Notes: generated by a model not told the origin, from the letters alone. 64,000 bases of DNA from JADCGM01 sp943370355 (GCA_943370355.1 CALRQP020000007.1:73644-137643); one strand, 5' to 3'; shown: positions 7,532 to 15,746, counted from the stretch's first letter. A program made the numbers and translations.

Positions 7532-9391
7532 ATGGCCCAGCCCGAAAATCCGCTCGAAGACTTTCGGCTCGCGCTGGCGGGAACGCTGCGCGCGATGGGG
7601 CATGAACCCGAGGGCGAGGTGCAATATACCGCCGACCGGCCGCAGATGGCGGGGAAGCAGGCGCGCGTGCCGCAGCCGGCACGATCACTCCCCGCCGACC
7701 AGGTTGCCGAGGCGCGCGGTTGGGCGGATGCGTTCGCGCTGCGGCAGCGGCATCATGACGTGGCAGCGCATGCCAAGGGTCAGCCCCCCGCCGGCCTGCC
7801 GCGCGACATCTTCAACGCCGTCGAACAGGCCCGGATCGAGGCGCTGGGCTCGAACGACATGGCGGGGGTCGCGGCCAATCTGCGCGGGATGACGACGGCG
7901 CGCATCAAGGCCGATCCGATCGCGCGCGCGCGTACCGAAGCCGAGGTACCGCTAGCGTCGGCGATCCAGCTGCTGGTGCGCGAGCGGCTGACCGGCGATG
8001 CGCCGCCCGACGGGGCCGCAGCAGCGGTCGACATGGTGCGCGAACGCATCGAGGCGAAGGCCGGCGCGCATCTCGACCAGCTGCTGGCGCGCATCGAGGA
8101 TCAGGCGGCGTTCGGGCAGATGCTAAAGCATGTCCTCGCTGACCTCGGCCTCGGCGAGGAGCCGACCGACGAGCCCGAAAAAGACGAGTCGGAGGAGGCC
8201 GAGGAGCAGGATCAGGACAAGCCCGACGACTCCGGCGACGACGACAATGAGGAGGATTCGGGCGGCACCGAAACCTCGACCGAGACGCGCACCGAACAGT
8301 CCGACACCGCCGACGAGAGCGAGCAGGCGGCGGGCGAGATGGAATCGGACATGATGTCCGACGCCGAGATGGGCGAGGAAGGCGACGAGGGCATGATGCC
8401 CTGGCGGCCCAACCCGTCTGAACGCGACCTGCCGCCCGACTTCGATTACCGCGTCTACACGACCGCGCATGACGAGACCGTCGGTGCGGAGGAACTCTGC
8501 GATCCCGACGAGCTGACGCGGCTGCGCGCCTATCTCGACCAGCAGCTCACGCATCTGCAGGGTGCTGTGACCAAGCTTGCCAACCGGCTGCAGCGGCGGC
8601 TGATGGCGCAGCAGAACCGCGCCTGGGATTTCGACCAGGAAGAAGGCGTGCTCGACGCGGCGCGGCTGACGCGCATCGTCGTCAACCCGACGCATGCGCT
8701 CAGCTACAAGATCGAGCGCGACACCAAATTCCGCGACACCGTCGTGACGCTGCTCATCGACAACAGTGGCTCGATGCGTGGCCGTCCGATCTCGATCGCG
8801 GCGATCTGTGCCGACATTCTCGCGCGCACGCTCGAGCGCTGCTCGGTGAAGGTCGAGATCCTCGGCTTCACGACGCGCGCGTGGAAGGGCGGGCAGGCGC
8901 GCGAGAAATGGCTCGCCGACGGCCGCCCGGCGAAGCCCGGCCGCCTCAACGACCTGCGCCATATCGTCTACAAGACTGCCGACGCGCCGTGGCGCCGGGC
9001 ACGCAAGAATCTCGGGCTGATGATGCGCGAGGGGCTGCTCAAGGAAAATATCGACGGCGAGGCGCTGCTTTGGGCGCATCAGCGGCTGGTGGCGCGCAAT
9101 GAGGATCGCCGCATCCTGATGGTGATCAGCGACGGCGCGCCGGTCGACGATTCGACGCTCAGCGTTAACAGCGGCAATTATCTGGAACGCCACCTGCGGC
9201 AGGTGATCGGCTGGATCGAGGGCAAGTCGCCGGTCGAGCTCATCGCCGTCGGCATCGGCCATGATGTGACGCGCTATTATCAGCGGGCGGTGACGATCAT
9301 GGACGCAGAGCAGCTGGGGGGCACGCTGATCGAGCAGCTGGCGCAGTTGTTTGAAGAGGATGGGGCGGGGAAGCCGAAAGGGCGGCGGTAG
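7532..9391 (+). CDS. cobT: Aerobic cobaltochelatase subunit CobT
   Basis: 619 residues, the usual CobT length. The N-terminal helical domain is followed by a very acidic linker (about 205-290, rich in EDE/DDE runs). The C-terminal von Willebrand A domain has a MIDAS motif, DNSGS at 410-414, in TLLIDNSGSMRGRP. CobT and CobS form a stacked double ring that energises CobN, like the ChlI/ChlD pair of magnesium chelatase. The 10-base gap after cobS indicates a single operon. It is followed by the first arm of the inverted repeat that frames the GIY-YIG gene. Confidence 0.95.
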   Translation: MAQPENPLEDFRLALAGTLRAMGHEPEGEVQYTADRPQMAGKQARVPQPARSLPADQVAEARGWADAFALRQRHHDVAAHAKGQPPAGLPRDIFNAVEQARIEALGSNDMAGVAANLRGMTTARIKADPIARARTEAEVPLASAIQLLVRERLTGDAPPDGAAAAVDMVRERIEAKAGAHLDQLLARIEDQAAFGQMLKHVLADLGLGEEPTDEPEKDESEEAEEQDQDKPDDSGDDDNEEDSGGTETSTETRTEQSDTADESEQAAGEMESDMMSDAEMGEEGDEGMMPWRPNPSERDLPPDFDYRVYTTAHDETVGAEELCDPDELTRLRAYLDQQLTHLQGAVTKLANRLQRRLMAQQNRAWDFDQEEGVLDAARLTRIVVNPTHALSYKIERDTKFRDTVVTLLIDNSGSMRGRPISIAAICADILARTLERCSVKVEILGFTTRAWKGGQAREKWLADGRPAKPGRLNDLRHIVYKTADAPWRRARKNLGLMMREGLLKENIDGEALLWAHQRLVARNEDRRILMVISDGAPVDDSTLSVNSGNYLERHLRQVIGWIEGKSPVELIAVGIGHDVTRYYQRAVTIMDAEQLGGTLIEQLAQLFEEDGAGKPKGRR

Positions 9392-9401
9392 TATTTATTC
9401 T

Positions 9402-9461
9402 TCTGTCATCCCGGCCTTGAGCCGGGACCCAGCGAAACAAGAACGCGCGCGGCAGCGCGCT
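9402..9461. repeat. Palindromic repeat family A, left arm flanking GIY-YIG gene
   Basis: About 60 bases beginning TCTGTCATCCCGGCCTTGAG and containing CCGGGACCCAGCGAAAC and a CG-rich end. Its reverse complement recurs at 9811-9874 with only a few mismatches. Each arm also has an internal CCCGG...CCGGG hairpin. The core GTCATCCCGG...CCGGGACCCAG recurs in the element at 11372-11486. Confidence 0.85.
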
Positions 9462-9519
9462 TACGCACCGTCCGGGTGGCCGGGGTGATTGCGCGAAGTC
9501 ATCTCGCCATGATCGTGCA

Positions 9520-9807
9520 ATGTCTCGCGGCCCCTATTTCGTTTACATTCTGGCAAGCGGCCGAAACGGCACATTGTATGTCGGTGTGACCAACGACCTT
9601 GCGAGGCGCGTCAGCGAACATAAGCTGGGAAACGCGAGCGAGTTCACGCGAAAATATGGGGTCAAACATCTCGTCTGGTGCGAGAGCTTCATTCAGGTCG
9701 CCGATGCCGTCGCTTGCGAAAAACGGATCAAGCGTTGGCGGCGCGCGTGGAAGCTGGAATTGGTTGAAGCGGTTAATCCTGACTGGCAGGACTTGGCGCT
9801 GTTCTGA
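9520..9807 (+). CDS. Small GIY-YIG nuclease domain protein
   Basis: 95 residues, essentially one GIY-YIG domain of the UvrC/YhbQ-like kind. YFVYIL (6-11) and LYVGVT (19-24) stand for the GIY and YIG strands. Likely catalytic residues are R29/R30 and E67 (ACEKRIKRW), with N86 near the C terminus. It has no additional DNA-binding domain. The gene sits alone between two ~60-base inverted copies of a palindromic repeat, an arrangement suggesting a repeat-associated nuclease. As I recall, a GIY-YIG family of single-strand nucleases acting at dispersed repeats has been reported in Neisseria. Whether this gene belongs there is untested. Confidence 0.88.
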   Translation: MSRGPYFVYILASGRNGTLYVGVTNDLARRVSEHKLGNASEFTRKYGVKHLVWCESFIQVADAVACEKRIKRWRRAWKLELVEAVNPDWQDLALF

Positions 9808-9810
9808 TGG

Positions 9811-9874
9811 TGGGCGCGCTCCCGCGCGCGTTCTTTCGTTTCGCTGGGTCCCGGGTCAAGCCCGGGATGACAGA
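9811..9874. repeat. Palindromic repeat family A, right arm flanking GIY-YIG gene
   Basis: Inverted partner of 9402-9461. It starts 4 bases after the nuclease stop codon and ends GGGTCAAGCCCGGGATGACAGA. The internal CCCGGGTCAAGCCCGGG can form its own hairpin and could end transcription of the nuclease gene, although no U-tract follows. Confidence 0.85.
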
Positions 9875-9895
9875 CTATTTTGGGATCGCGAACGG

Positions 9896-11158
9896 TTAGG
9901 CGTTCAGCCAATCCGCGATCCGGTCCAACCCAAGGAGTGCGTCGTAGCCGCCCCGGGGTCGCACCACTGCCCAATCAGAGCCGTTCACCAGTACCTCGGG
10001 GACCAGCAGCCGGCTGTTGTAGGTATTGGCCATAGTCGCGCCATAAGCGCCTGCGGTCAGAAAGACGATGAGGTCGCCCGCCTCGAGCGGCGTCAGGTCG
10101 CGGCCCATCGCGAAGGTGTCGCCGGTCTCGCAAATGGGGCCGACGATGTTCGCCGTCATGGCCCCCTCGCGCGGCCGGACGGCGCGGATGTCGTGCCAGG
10201 CGTCGTAGAGGCTCGGGCGCATGAGGTCGTTCATCGCGGCGTCGGCGACGACGAATTTGGTGGTCGCTCCGTCCTTCAGGCGGATCACGCGGCTGACCAG
10301 TACACCGGCGTTGCCGACGATGAGGCGACCCGGCTCGAACATCAGGCGGACGTTCCAGCCTTTGGTCACCCGCGCGACCATCGCGCCATAGTCGGCGGGG
10401 GAGGGCGGCACCGGTAGGCTCGGATCATACGGGATGCCAAGGCCGCCGCCGAGGTCGGCCCGGTCGATGGCATGACCAGCGGCGCGCAGTTCGGCAATCA
10501 GCTCGCCGGTCCGGCTGAACGCGGCTTCCAGCGGCGCGAGGCTGGTGAGCTGGCTGCCGATGTGCAGGGCGATGCCGCAGGCGTTGAGGCCGGGCAGCGC
10601 CGCGGCCGTCGCGAAGGCGCTGGCGGCACGGGCCAGAGGGATGCCGAACTTGTTCTCGGCCTTGCCGGTCGAGATTTTCGCATGCGTTCCGGCATCGACA
10701 TCGGGGTTGATGCGCAGCGTCACGGTCGCGGTGCGGGCGAGCGCGGTCGCGACCGCCGACAGGTCCTCGCCTTCGGGTTCGGATTCGAGGTTGAACTGCC
10801 CGACCCCGGCGATCAACGCCTCGGCCATTTCCTCGCGGGTCTTGCCGACACCTGAGAAGATGATGCGCTCGGGCGGCACCCCCGCCGCGAGCGCCCGCTT
10901 CATCTCGCCGACCGAGACGACATCTGCCCCCGCGCCGAGCCGCGCCAGCGTCGCGATGACACTGAGATTTGGGTTGGCCTTCACCGCATAGGCGACCTGT
11001 GCGTCGAGACCCGCCAGCGCCTCGGTGAAGACGCGGTAGTGGCGTTCGATCGTCGCGGTCGAATAGCAATAGAAGGGCGTGCCGACTTCAGCAGCCAGCG
11101 TTTCGAGGTTTACGTCCTCGGCGTGGAGCACGCCGCTCCTGAGCGTGAAGTGATCCAT
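9896..11158 (-). CDS. lysA: Diaminopimelate decarboxylase
   Basis: 420-residue PLP enzyme that decarboxylates meso-diaminopimelate to lysine, the last step of lysine synthesis. The PLP lysine is K60 in AYAVKANPNLS. The glycine-rich phosphate site GGGLGIPYDP and the GPICETGD active-site cysteine motif (about 340) are present; the end is normal. Its start codon overlaps the stop of the small lipoprotein gene, giving the order argH-lipoprotein-lysA, common in Proteobacteria. Confidence 0.96.
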   Translation of the reverse strand: MDHFTLRSGVLHAEDVNLETLAAEVGTPFYCYSTATIERHYRVFTEALAGLDAQVAYAVKANPNLSVIATLARLGAGADVVSVGEMKRALAAGVPPERIIFSGVGKTREEMAEALIAGVGQFNLESEPEGEDLSAVATALARTATVTLRINPDVDAGTHAKISTGKAENKFGIPLARAASAFATAAALPGLNACGIALHIGSQLTSLAPLEAAFSRTGELIAELRAAGHAIDRADLGGGLGIPYDPSLPVPPSPADYGAMVARVTKGWNVRLMFEPGRLIVGNAGVLVSRVIRLKDGATTKFVVADAAMNDLMRPSLYDAWHDIRAVRPREGAMTANIVGPICETGDTFAMGRDLTPLEAGDLIVFLTAGAYGATMANTYNSRLLVPEVLVNGSDWAVVRPRGGYDALLGLDRIADWLNA

Positions 11159-11499
11159 CAGCCGGGCGGGGGCAGGTCGAACTTGTCGTCCTGGCGCGGC
11201 TTGGAATTCTTGACCGGATCGTCAGCGCGATCGGGCGCGGCTTGAGGCGGCGGGACCAGCAGCCGCTCGGTCGTGGCGGGGGCGGTTGCGCCAAAGGCGA
11301 CTGGTATGGGCGCCTTGCCGGCCGGCCGTTCGAGATCGCCCTTGCCGCCGCAGGCTGTCACAAACAACATCGTCATCCCGGCGAACGCCGGGACCCAGGA
11401 GCGCCGCGAAAATGCACGCGTCAGCGTGCGCGCGCTATCGCGCGCGTTATATTTGGCTTCTGGGTCCCGGCGTTCGCCGGGATGACGGACAATATGCAT
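11158..11499 (-). CDS. LptM/YifL-like small lipoprotein with repeat-derived leader
   Basis: The mature part matches small LptM-like lipoproteins found between argH and lysA: a lipobox VTAC followed by GGKGDLERP and a polar, proline-rich tail. LptM assists maturation of the LptD/E lipopolysaccharide translocon in E. coli. An ATG at 11499 overlaps the argH stop (TGATG). After MHIV the frame runs through a family A palindromic repeat (HPGERRDP...SRRSWVPAFAGMT) before reaching the lipobox. The repeat thus supplies RR plus the hydrophobic stretch WVPAFAGMTMLFVTA, which could act as signal peptide. The next internal ATG (11370) leaves only MLFVTAC before the lipid cysteine, too short for export. 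Gene identity is likely; start and function are uncertain. Confidence 0.6.
   Translation of the reverse strand: MHIVRHPGERRDPEAKYNARDSARTLTRAFSRRSWVPAFAGMTMLFVTACGGKGDLERPAGKAPIPVAFGATAPATTERLLVPPPQAAPDRADDPVKNSKPRQDDKFDLPPPG
11372..11486. repeat. Palindromic repeat family A, inverted pair inside lipoprotein leader
   Basis: The arms 11372-11397 and 11461-11486 are exact reverse complements over 26 bases (GTCATCCCGGCGAACGCCGG then GACCCA). They are separated by about 63 bases rich in CG and GCGC. Each arm also folds on itself. The same core occurs at 9402-9461 and 9811-9874. The element lies in frame in the lipoprotein leader. Confidence 0.85.
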
Positions 11500-12938
11500 C
11501 ACAGTCCCAACTCCCGCTTCGCTTCGGCGATGCGCGCGCGCACCTGATCGGGGGCGGTGCCGCCGTGGCTGATCCGGCTCGCGACCGAGGATTCGACGGT
11601 GAGCACCGCGAACACGCGCTCGTCGATCCGGCTGTCGACGGCCTTCAGCGCCGCGAGCGACAGGTCGGCGAGGCCGCAATTCGCTGCCTCCGCCGCCTTC
11701 ACAGCGCGGCCGGTGATGTGATGCGCTTCGCGGAACGGCACGCCGCCTTCGCGGACCAGCCAGTCGGCGAGATCGGTCGCGGTCGAGAAGCCGCCGGCAG
11801 CCGCCGCGCGCATGCGGTCGGTGCGGAAGGTCAGCGTTTCGATCATGCCGGTCATCGCAGCGAGGCAGAGCGCGAGTGTGTCGAAACTCGCGAACACCGG
11901 CTCCTTGTCGTCCTGCATGTCCTTCGAATAGGCGAGGGGCAGGCCCTTCATCGTGACGGCGAGTGCCTGCAGATTGCCGAGCAGCCGGCCGCTATGCCCG
12001 CGCACCAGTTCGGCCGCGTCGGGGTTGCGCTTCTGCGGCATGATCGAGGAGCCGGTCGAGTAAGCATCGGGCAGCGTGACGAAGCCATAAGGCTGGCTCG
12101 CCCAGATGACGATTTCCTCAGCGAGGCGTGACAGGTGCAGGCCGGTCAGCGCCGACGCCGACAGGAACTCCAGCGCGAAATCCCGGTCCGACACGCTGTC
12201 GAGCGAATTGCGCGTCGGCCGGTCGAAGCCGAGCGCTGCCGCAGTTGCGGCACGGTCGATCGGAAAGCTCGTGCCGGCGAGCGCCGCCGAGCCCAGCGGG
12301 CATTCGTTAAGGCGGCTGCGGCAATCGGCGAAGCGGCTGCGGTCCCGCCGTGCCATCTCGACATAGGCCATCAGATGGTGGCCAAGCGTCACCGGCTGCG
12401 CGACCTGCAGGTGGGTAAAGCCCGGCATCACGTTGGCGGCATGCTCCTCGGCACGCGCAAGCAACGCAGTTTGGAACGCTTTCAGGCCAGCATCGAGGCT
12501 GTCGATGGCGTCGCGGACCCAGAGGCGGAAGTCGGTCGCGACCTGGTCATTGCGTGACCGCGCGGTGTGCAGCCGACCCGCATCCGGCCCGATCAGGCCG
12601 CTCAGCCGGGTTTCGACATGCATGTGAATGTCTTCGAGCGCCAAATCCTCGACGAGGCCGCCGTCGGCATATTCTGCTTCGACGGCATCGAGGCCGGTCA
12701 GGATCGCCTCGGCAGCAGCGGCGTCGATGACGCCGGTGTCGCGCAGCATTGCGGCATGCGCCTTCGATCCGGCGACGTCCTGCCTCCACAGCCGCTTGTC
12801 GAACGGGATGGAGGCGTTAATGTCGCGCATCACCGCCGACGGGCCGCCGGCAAAGCGGCCGCCCCACAGCTGATTGGACCCGGATTTGCGCGCGTCGATT
12901 TTCGCTCTCCTTGCCGTCGCAGTTATCGGCGGCGGCAC
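11499..12938 (-). CDS. argH: Argininosuccinate lyase (start uncertain)
   Basis: Splits argininosuccinate into arginine and fumarate. The family signature GSSIMPQKRNPDAAE is present, with TARSRNDQVATD upstream. Homology begins at LWGGRFAGGPSAVMRDINAS, which starts at 12869 and would give 456 residues, the usual size. No ATG, GTG or TTG occurs there. The first standard start upstream is GTG at 12938 (479 residues, used here). CTG at 12869 or an unusual ATC at 12899 behind GGAGAG are alternatives. The 5' end overlaps the divergent TlpA-like gene. Its stop overlaps the lipoprotein start (TGATG). Confidence 0.9.
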   Translation of the reverse strand: MPPPITATARRAKIDARKSGSNQLWGGRFAGGPSAVMRDINASIPFDKRLWRQDVAGSKAHAAMLRDTGVIDAAAAEAILTGLDAVEAEYADGGLVEDLALEDIHMHVETRLSGLIGPDAGRLHTARSRNDQVATDFRLWVRDAIDSLDAGLKAFQTALLARAEEHAANVMPGFTHLQVAQPVTLGHHLMAYVEMARRDRSRFADCRSRLNECPLGSAALAGTSFPIDRAATAAALGFDRPTRNSLDSVSDRDFALEFLSASALTGLHLSRLAEEIVIWASQPYGFVTLPDAYSTGSSIMPQKRNPDAAELVRGHSGRLLGNLQALAVTMKGLPLAYSKDMQDDKEPVFASFDTLALCLAAMTGMIETLTFRTDRMRAAAAGGFSTATDLADWLVREGGVPFREAHHITGRAVKAAEAANCGLADLSLAALKAVDSRIDERVFAVLTVESSVASRISHGGTAPDQVRARIAEAKRELGL

Positions 12939-13425
12939 ACCGTCCGAGGCAGTTACGCAAAAGGCCCCGAAGCCGCAACCGGCTGCGGTGCGCACGATCG
13001 ACCGGTCGCATGCGGGGCAGGCGGCTCCGGCCGTCGCGCTGGAGGCCAAGGGCGGGGCGCAGAAACGGCTGGCGGCGTTCGCGGGCAAGCCGCTGCTCGT
13101 CAACCTCTGGGCAACCTGGTGCGCGCCCTGTGTCGCGGAAATGCCGGCGCTGGACCGGCTGTCGGCGGCGGCGAAGGGCCGGATCACCGTGCTGCCGGTG
13201 AGTCAGGATCTGGAGGGCTGGCGTGCCGTCGACGGTTTTTTCCGGCCGGGGCGGTTCAAGTCGCTGACGCCGCTGCTCGACCAGCCCAATGACCTGGCGC
13301 TGGCGCTCGGTGCGAAGGGGCTGCCGATGACGGTGCTCTATGATGCGAAGGGCAAGGAAGTCTGGCGGATCAACGGGCCGATGGAATGGGATTCGCCGGC
13401 GGCGGCGAAGCTGCTGGGCCTGTAG
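12874..13425 (+). CDS. TlpA/ResA-like thioredoxin-fold protein
   Basis: 183 residues from a TTG start (another TTG at 12886). An N-terminal hydrophobic segment (ASIFALLAVAVIGGG) suggests export or anchoring on the periplasmic side. The thioredoxin fold has the redox motif WCAPC with C83 and C86 in NLWATWCAPCVAEMPAL, and a cis-proline region KGLPMTVL. Such proteins reduce cytochrome c apoproteins or other envelope disulfides; ccmAB genes lie 6 kb away. The 5' end overlaps divergent argH, an unusually tight arrangement without ATG starts on either strand. Confidence 0.87.
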   Translation: MDPDLRASIFALLAVAVIGGGTPSEAVTQKAPKPQPAAVRTIDRSHAGQAAPAVALEAKGGAQKRLAAFAGKPLLVNLWATWCAPCVAEMPALDRLSAAAKGRITVLPVSQDLEGWRAVDGFFRPGRFKSLTPLLDQPNDLALALGAKGLPMTVLYDAKGKEVWRINGPMEWDSPAAAKLLGL

Positions 13426-14388
13426 CTACATTTCCCCGCGGGCGCGACGGATCGCGCGCCATTTGGCGACATTGCTGTTTTGCTCACTGAGCGTGTTGGC
13501 GAATACGTGGCCGCCAGTGCCGTCGGCGACGAAATAAAGAGCCTTGGTCGGAGCGGGGTCGAGCACGGCGGCGATGCTCTCGCGGCCCGGGTTGGCGACC
13601 GGCCCTTTGGGCAGGCCGGGTACGAGATAGGTATTGTAGCCGGTGTCGCGGCGCAGTTCCGAGCGCTTGATGCGGCGGCCGAGCGGCTTGCCCTTGGTGA
13701 TCGGGTAGATGACGGTCGGGTCGGCATCGAGCTTCATGCCGATGCGCAGCCGGTTGGAATAGACTCCGGCAACCATGCGGCGTTCCGACGGTTTGCCAGT
13801 TTCCTTTTCGACGATCGAGGCAAGGATGATCGCTTCCTCGGGTGTTTTGACGACGGTCGTCGGTTTGCGCGCCTTCCACAGGTCCGCCAGCGTGCGCTTC
13901 ATCGCCGCCTGCATGCGCGCCGCGACCTTGGCGCGCGGCTCGTCGCGCTCGAAGCTGTAGGTGTCGGGGAGGATCGATCCTTCGGCCAGCGTTGGCACTT
14001 GCCCGGTGAGCGTCGGATTGCCGAGCAGCCGCTCCTGCACGAGGATCGACGGCATGCCTTCTGGGATCGTGACTTTATATTGCAGCGCCTCGCCCGATTG
14101 GAGCAGGCGCAAGATCGCCGCAGCGCTGGTGCGCGCCGGGATGCGATATTCGCCATACTTGACCGGCGCCTTCGATCCGAATTGCGCGGCAAGGCGGCGG
14201 AACAGCCCGGCGCTGCCGATGGCTCCAGCCTTTTCGAGTGCGTAGCTGGCACGGGCGAGCGAGCTACCACGCTCGATCGTCACGGTCACCGGCCGCGACG
14301 ACGGGCCGGGCCCGCGCCATGCGAAGCCGATGAAGGCCGCGATCACGAGAGCGGCAGCAACCGCGGCGAGGAGCAGTTTCGACTTCAC
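13426..14388 (-). CDS. mltG: Endolytic murein transglycosylase MltG
   Basis: 320 residues. One N-terminal membrane anchor (about 5-24), a LysM-like subdomain, then the YceG-like domain with the catalytic glutamate E194 in IILASIVEKETGKP, equivalent to E. coli E218. It cleaves nascent peptidoglycan and is thought to end glycan strand growth. It follows fabF by 7 bases on the same strand, so it is read with the fatty-acid genes; this link is common (fabF-mltG). Confidence 0.95.
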   Translation of the reverse strand: MKSKLLLAAVAAALVIAAFIGFAWRGPGPSSRPVTVTIERGSSLARASYALEKAGAIGSAGLFRRLAAQFGSKAPVKYGEYRIPARTSAAAILRLLQSGEALQYKVTIPEGMPSILVQERLLGNPTLTGQVPTLAEGSILPDTYSFERDEPRAKVAARMQAAMKRTLADLWKARKPTTVVKTPEEAIILASIVEKETGKPSERRMVAGVYSNRLRIGMKLDADPTVIYPITKGKPLGRRIKRSELRRDTGYNTYLVPGLPKGPVANPGRESIAAVLDPAPTKALYFVADGTGGHVFANTLSEQNSNVAKWRAIRRARGEM

Positions 14389-14395
14389 GGCTGTC

Positions 14396-15670
14396 CTAGA
14401 CAGCCGTCATCACCAGCGAGGCATTGGTCCCGCCGAACCCGAAGCTGTTGTTGAGCGCGGTCCTGATCTTGCGTGGCTTGGCCTCGTTCGGGACCAGATC
14501 GACGCCGAGGCAGCCATCCGATGGGTTTTCGAGATTGATCGTCGGTGGCGCGACCTGGTCGCGGATAGCGAGCAGGCAGAAGATCGCCTCGACCGCGCCA
14601 GCGCCGCCGAGCAGATGGCCGATCGCCGACTTGGTCGACGACATCGACACCGTCTCGATGGCCGGGCCGAACAGGCGGCGGACCGCACCAAGCTCGATCT
14701 CGTCGCCAAGCGGCGTCGAGGTGCCATGCGCATTGATATAGTCGATGTCGGCGGGGACCATGCCGGCGCGTTTGATCGCATTGGCCATTGCACGGTAGCC
14801 GCCTTCGCCCGATTCATGCGGCGCGGTCACATGATAGGCGTCGCCGGTCAGGCCATAGCCGACGATCTCGCCGTAGATTTTGGCACCGCGCTTCTTCGCA
14901 TGTTCATATTCCTCGAGCACCACGACGCCGGCACCTTCGCCCATCAGGAAGCCGTCGCGGTCCTTGTCATAGGGCCGGCTGGCGCGCTCGGGCTGGTCGT
15001 TGAACGCGGTCGAGAGCGCGTGCGCCTGGCTGAACCCGGCTATGCCGAGCGGGCAGATCGCGCTTTCCGCGCCACCGGCCAGCATCACATCGGCATCGTC
15101 GAGCGCGATCATGCGGGCTGCGTCGCCGATCGAGTGTGCGCCGGTCGAGCAGGCGGTCACGACCGCATGATTCGGGCCGCGCAGGCCATATTTGATCGAG
15201 ACCTGTCCCGAAACGAGGTTGATCAGCCGGCCGTGCACGAAATGCGGGCTGACGCGGCGCGGGCCGCGCTCGTGCAGCACGATCGATTCCTTCTCGATGC
15301 CCGGCAGGCCGCCGATACCCGAGCCGATCGACACACCGGCGCGGTATTTCTGCTCGTCGCTCATGTCGAGCAGGCCGGCATCCTCGATCGCCTGCCCGGC
15401 CGCGTCGATGCCGAACTGGATGAATAGGTCGACCTGGCGCTGCACCTTGTGATCGACGCGCTTGCTGACGTCCCAGGTTCCGTTGCTGCCGTCGCCGAAC
15501 TTTACCTCGGCGGCGATCTTGCACTTCCAGTCGTCGCCGGACGCGTCGAAGCGCGTCAGCCGCCCCGCACCCGACCGCCCGGCCAGGATGTTCGCCCAGG
15601 TTGTGTCGACATCGCCGCCGAGCGGCGTCACAAGTCCGAGGCCAGTCACCACTACGCGGCGCATCGGCAT
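14396..15670 (-). CDS. fabF: 3-oxoacyl-[acyl-carrier-protein] synthase II
   Basis: 424-residue condensing enzyme that elongates acyl-ACP with malonyl-ACP. The catalytic cysteine is C174 in VVTACSTGAHS. Histidines are in NAHGTSTPLGDE and AIGHLLGGAGAVE, and the C-terminal NNSFGFGGTNAS is intact. It sits between acpP and mltG. A hairpin with flanking A4/T4 separates it from acpP, so fabF may receive only part of the acpP transcription. Confidence 0.97.
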   Translation of the reverse strand: MPMRRVVVTGLGLVTPLGGDVDTTWANILAGRSGAGRLTRFDASGDDWKCKIAAEVKFGDGSNGTWDVSKRVDHKVQRQVDLFIQFGIDAAGQAIEDAGLLDMSDEQKYRAGVSIGSGIGGLPGIEKESIVLHERGPRRVSPHFVHGRLINLVSGQVSIKYGLRGPNHAVVTACSTGAHSIGDAARMIALDDADVMLAGGAESAICPLGIAGFSQAHALSTAFNDQPERASRPYDKDRDGFLMGEGAGVVVLEEYEHAKKRGAKIYGEIVGYGLTGDAYHVTAPHESGEGGYRAMANAIKRAGMVPADIDYINAHGTSTPLGDEIELGAVRRLFGPAIETVSMSSTKSAIGHLLGGAGAVEAIFCLLAIRDQVAPPTINLENPSDGCLGVDLVPNEAKPRKIRTALNNSFGFGGTNASLVMTAV

Positions 15671-15687
15671 CTCCTTAATCTCAATGC

Positions 15688-15722
15688 AAAACGGCCCCCC
15701 GGCACCGCCGGAGAGCCGTTTT
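15688..15722 (-). terminator. Hairpin between acpP and fabF, likely attenuating terminator
   Basis: On the minus strand AAAACGGC pairs with GCCGTTTT around a GC-rich centre (CCGGCGGTGCCGG) and ends in TTTT. It lies just after the acpP stop and before the fabF start. It would release a short abundant acpP mRNA while some polymerases read on into fabF-mltG. Confidence 0.65.
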
Positions 15723-15746
15723 GGCGGTCATTGGCGTGCAGCCCGA

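Noticed and set aside
8123..9262. 379-codon open frame opposite cobT
   Set aside because: Antisense to the acidic linker and VWA domain; its Leu/Val-rich stretches are the complement of GAG/GAC runs.
12939..13187. Longer N terminus for argH up to 13187
   Set aside because: The extension is antisense to the TlpA-like gene including its WCAPC codons and has no ArgH similarity; the family starts at LWGGRF.
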